NCBI RefSeq assembly: GCF_003427025.1
Contig: NZ_QVAI01000011.1
Span: 1-64,000, forward strand
Direction of reading: 5' to 3'
Source: Jiangella endophytica
GTDB taxonomy: Bacteria > Actinomycetota > Actinomycetes > Jiangellales > Jiangellaceae
DNA: 64,000 nucleotides
The notes beneath the pieces are model-generated. The model had not been told where the DNA came from. It saw only the letters and a list, made by a program, of their open reading frames with translations, and ran no database searches. Numbering within the stretch: the first letter of the stretch is position 1; the number at the start of each line of letters is the position of its first letter. A program made the translations under genes and the position numbers. Positions 61,620-64,000 of this stretch are shown here, piece by piece.

Positions 61620-62458
61620 GCGCGCCCGCTCCCCGCCGCCGCATCGGCGCCCAGACCGTGCTGACGGTCGAGGACGGCTGGTGGCTCGGTCCTCGGTTGC
61701 GCCGCGTCATCGCCGGCGGGCCCGAGTACGCCACGATCGTCGGCAACGACTTCACCGACGCGTACACGAAGCTGTTCTTCGCACACCCGGACACCGGCCT
61801 CACACCGCCCTACGACCTCGCCGAGCTGCGCCAGACGCTCCCGCCCGAGCTGTTGCCCAGCATGCGCACGTACACCGTCCGGCGCCTCGACGACACCAGC
61901 GGCCAGCTCACCATCGACTTCGTCGTCCACGGCGACGACGGCATCGCCGGGCCATGGGCGGCGACGGCGCGCAAGGGCGATCTGCTGGTGATGTCCGGCA
62001 TCGGCGGTGGCTACGCCCCCGACCCGGCGGCCGACTGGCACCTGCTCGCCGGCGACGACGCCGCCCTCCCGGCGATCGCCCGAGCCCTGGAGGCCATGCC
62101 GCCCGACGCCCGCGGCGTCGCCCTCATCGAGGTCGACGGCGACGACGACCACGTCCCGCTGACCGCCCCGTCCGGCGTGGGCGTCGAGTGGCTGCACCGC
62201 GACGGCGCCCACCCGGGCACCACGACGCTGCTGCCCGACGCCGTTCGCGGCCTCCCCTGGCGCGACGGCCACGTGCAGGTCTTCGCCCACGGCGAGCGCG
62301 GCGCGATGAAGACCCTGCGTCCGTACCTGACGACCGAGCGCGGCCTCGACCGCTCGCAGCTCTCGCTGTCGGCGTACTGGGCGTACGGCCGCGCCGAGGA
62401 CACCTTCCAGGCCGAGAAACGCCGGCCCGTCGGCCAGCTCTTCGACCCGGCCGGCTGA
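61616..62458 (+). CDS. Siderophore-interacting protein (ViuB-like flavin reductase)
   Basis: A 280-aa cytoplasmic protein of the SIP/ViuB family. The N-terminal FAD-binding barrel includes YATIVGNDFTDAYTKLFF and RTYTVRRLDDTSGQLTIDFV, followed by GDDGIAGPWAATARKGD. The C-terminal NAD(P)H domain has HLLAGDDAALPAIARALE and the final SAYWAYGRAEDTFQAEKR. It reduces ferric siderophores to release iron. The GTG start overlaps the small ORF. The upstream iron box predicts derepression at low iron. Confidence 0.92.
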   Translation: MSAPAPRRRIGAQTVLTVEDGWWLGPRLRRVIAGGPEYATIVGNDFTDAYTKLFFAHPDTGLTPPYDLAELRQTLPPELLPSMRTYTVRRLDDTSGQLTIDFVVHGDDGIAGPWAATARKGDLLVMSGIGGGYAPDPAADWHLLAGDDAALPAIARALEAMPPDARGVALIEVDGDDDHVPLTAPSGVGVEWLHRDGAHPGTTTLLPDAVRGLPWRDGHVQVFAHGERGAMKTLRPYLTTERGLDRSQLSLSAYWAYGRAEDTFQAEKRRPVGQLFDPAG

Positions 62459-62588
62459 CGGCCGACGCGCGACGGATCGGCGTGGTTGAGCGTTTGGTGT
62501 CGCCCTGGCAGCACCGAACCCTCACCCATCGAAGCGAACCGCCGAGGCGGCCGGAGATCCGTCCGCGCCATGGCAGATACTGAGGGCC

Positions 62589-63338
62589 ATGCGGTTGGTC
62601 TCCATCGGCGACAGCTTCACCGAAGGCGTGGGCGACGAACTCCCCGACGGGACGTCGCGGGGCTGGGCCGACCTGCTGGCGAGTGGGCTCGCCCGCGACA
62701 GCGGCGTGCCGGTCGAGTACGCGAACCTCGCCATCCGCGGCCGGCTGGCCGGTCAGATCGTGGCCGAGCAGCTCGAGCCGGCGCTGGCGCTGGCGCCGAC
62801 CGTCCTCACCTTCAACGGCGGCGGCAACGACCTCATGCGCCCGCGCGCCGACCTCGGCCGACTCCGCACCCTCACCGAGCACGTCATCCTGCGCTGCCTC
62901 GAGACCGGCGTCCGGCCGGTCGTCCTCAGCGGCGGCAACCCCAGCGGCGGCCTGCCCATGGGCCGGCGCATTCAGCGGCTCGGCGACCTGCTGACGGCGG
63001 TGGCCGAGGAGCTCACGGCGAAGTACGACGTGCCGTTCGCGGACAACTGGAGCGACGCCGAGCTCGCGCGGGCCGACTACTGGTCGGAGGACCGGCTGCA
63101 CCTGAACAGCGCCGGCCACCACCGCGTCGCGGCCCGCGTGCTGGCGACGCTGGGCGCCTCTTCACCGCCGGAGTGGACGGCCCCGATCGCGTCGGGCCGG
63201 CCGGCGCCGACCGTGCGCGAGAACGTCGTCTTCTACCGCCAGTACGTGGCGCCGTGGGTCCGCCGGCGCCTCACCGGGCGCTCGTCCGGCGACGACCGCA
63301 CCGCGAAGTACCTCGACTGGACCGTCGTCGGACCCTGA
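62589..63338 (+). CDS. SGNH/GDSL-family hydrolase
   Basis: A 249-aa enzyme with the four SGNH blocks: Ser9 in SIGDSFTEG, Gly in NLAIRGRLAG, Asn in FNGGGNDLMRP and the catalytic Asp-x-x-His in SEDRLHLNSAGH. It has no signal peptide, so an intracellular esterase or lipase of unknown substrate is expected. The C-terminal 50 residues are basic and family-typical. It stands 131 bases after the SIP gene. Confidence 0.9.
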   Translation: MRLVSIGDSFTEGVGDELPDGTSRGWADLLASGLARDSGVPVEYANLAIRGRLAGQIVAEQLEPALALAPTVLTFNGGGNDLMRPRADLGRLRTLTEHVILRCLETGVRPVVLSGGNPSGGLPMGRRIQRLGDLLTAVAEELTAKYDVPFADNWSDAELARADYWSEDRLHLNSAGHHRVAARVLATLGASSPPEWTAPIASGRPAPTVRENVVFYRQYVAPWVRRRLTGRSSGDDRTAKYLDWTVVGP

Positions 63339-63343
63339 GGCGG

Positions 63344-63826
63344 CTACTGCAGACCGGCGCGGACCGAGGTGATGCGCCGGGTGTTGAACCCGAGCCAGTG
63401 CATGCGGCCGACGTAGCGGGCGTGCTCGACCTTGAGGCAGCGGTCCATGACGACCGTGACGCCGCCGTCCTCGGCGATGCGCGCGCCCTCGTCGTTGACG
63501 ACACCGAACTGGGCCCACAGCGCCTTCGCCCCGATCGCGACGGCGTCGCGGGCGATGGCGGGCAGCGCGTCGGGCGCGCGGAAGACGTTGACGATGTCGA
63601 CCGGCTCGGGGACGTCGAGCAGGCTCGGGTGGCTGACCTCGCCGAGGATCGACGTCTCACGCGGGTTGACCGGGATGACGCGGTAGCCGTGGCGCCGCAG
63701 GTAGTAGCCGACGAAATGACTGGCCCGCAGCTCGTTGCCGGACAGGCCGACGATCGCGATGGTCGTCGCGCCGTGCAGCACGCGCTGGATCGTCAGCGGG
63801 TCCTGGTATCGGGTGAGATCGCTCAT
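63344..63826 (-). CDS. CoA-binding protein (YccU-like)
   Basis: A 160-aa Rossmann-fold protein with the CoA-binding domain [34 protein letters not shown], and the C-terminal [13 protein letters not shown]. It binds CoA but lacks the catalytic parts of acyl-CoA synthetases; its function is unknown. It overlaps the upstream sulfhydrylase gene by ATGA, an arrangement that hints at a link with sulfur amino acid metabolism. Confidence 0.9.
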   Translation of the reverse strand: MSDLTRYQDPLTIQRVLHGATTIAIVGLSGNELRASHFVGYYLRRHGYRVIPVNPRETSILGEVSHPSLLDVPEPVDIVNVFRAPDALPAIARDAVAIGAKALWAQFGVVNDEGARIAEDGGVTVVMDRCLKVEHARYVGRMHWLGFNTRRITSVRAGLQ

Positions 63827-64000
63827 CTCGTCGCCACCTTCGCGAAGCCCTGCTCGAGGTCCCAGATCAGGTCGGCCACCGACTCGGTGCCGACGGACAG
63901 CCGCACGGTCCCGGGCGACACGCCGGCCGCCGCCAGTTCGTCGTCGCCGAGCTGGCGGTGGGTGGTGCTGGCCGGGTGGATGATGAGGCTCTTCGCGTCG
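63823..64000 (-). CDS. O-acetylhomoserine sulfhydrylase, C-terminal part
   Basis: Only the last 58 codons are inside the window; the gene continues past its edge. The translation starts [19 protein letters not shown] and continues [18 protein letters not shown], the C-terminal signature of PLP-dependent O-acetylhomoserine/O-acetylserine sulfhydrylases. The active-site Lys is outside the window. Confidence 0.85.
   Translation of the reverse strand, partial: DAKSLIIHPASTTHRQLGDDELAAAGVSPGTVRLSVGTESVADLIWDLEQGFAKVATR

Overview
The window is very GC-rich, tightly packed, and uses GTG starts and 4-base ATGA/GTGA gene overlaps throughout. It carries Dpp-type ABC importers, actinobacterial lipoproteins, an IdeR/DtxR-type iron box, an LPxTG surface protein, a GH64 glucanase and a QsuB-type fusion enzyme. 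This points to a chromosomal segment of a free-living, soil- or plant-associated high-GC actinomycete. Jiangella-like is a guess; the genus cannot be fixed from the sequence. I see no rRNA, tRNA, CRISPR array, intact insertion sequence or phage.

Layout. (1) 13-10556 (+): one operon of an oligopeptide/nickel-type ABC importer (lipoprotein, two permeases, fused double ATPase), four luciferase-like monooxygenases (LLM) and a DUF1684 protein; probably uptake plus oxidative opening of a small S- or N-containing compound. (2) 10621-17535: lipoproteins, a GNAT acetyltransferase and a run of small envelope proteins. (3) 17557-32795 (all -): a catabolic island. A dehydrogenase gene and a second Dpp-type importer lead into a GntR/FCD regulator, then LLM, three tandem DUF3830 genes, an F420-type LLM, a ThDP enzyme, an aldehyde dehydrogenase and a TcuA-like flavoprotein. 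Three related GCATAC-N4-GTATGC sites sit in front of its transcription units. (4) 32796-38554: a broken AraC gene, a secreted GH64 glucanase, and an ABC-2 exporter beside a two-component system. (5) 38560-57140: a quinate/shikimate to protocatechuate to beta-ketoadipate block with a TRAP importer, qsuBCD, pcaHGBDC and pcaIJF, a Tat-exported esterase-like protein, and LacI, LysR and IclR regulators. (6) 57137-64000: a glycosidase-like protein; an iron locus (HtaA-type LPxTG protein, neocarzinostatin-like secreted protein, siderophore-interacting protein) around an iron box; then a GDSL hydrolase, a CoA-binding protein and the end of an O-acetylhomoserine sulfhydrylase.

How the genes work together. 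Block 5 reads as a full route. The secreted esterase may free quinate or hydroxycinnamates from plant esters; the TRAP system imports the acid; QsuD, AroQ/QsuC and QsuB make protocatechuate; PcaHG, B, C, D, IJ and F turn it into succinyl-CoA and acetyl-CoA. Arrays of the half-site GTTGCCA in front of both the TRAP/qsu operon and the esterase suggest co-regulation, probably by the LacI protein encoded between them. Block 3 is the least understood part: its substrate cannot be deduced, and its three tandem DUF3830 genes have no assigned function. It is the best candidate for an undescribed pathway.
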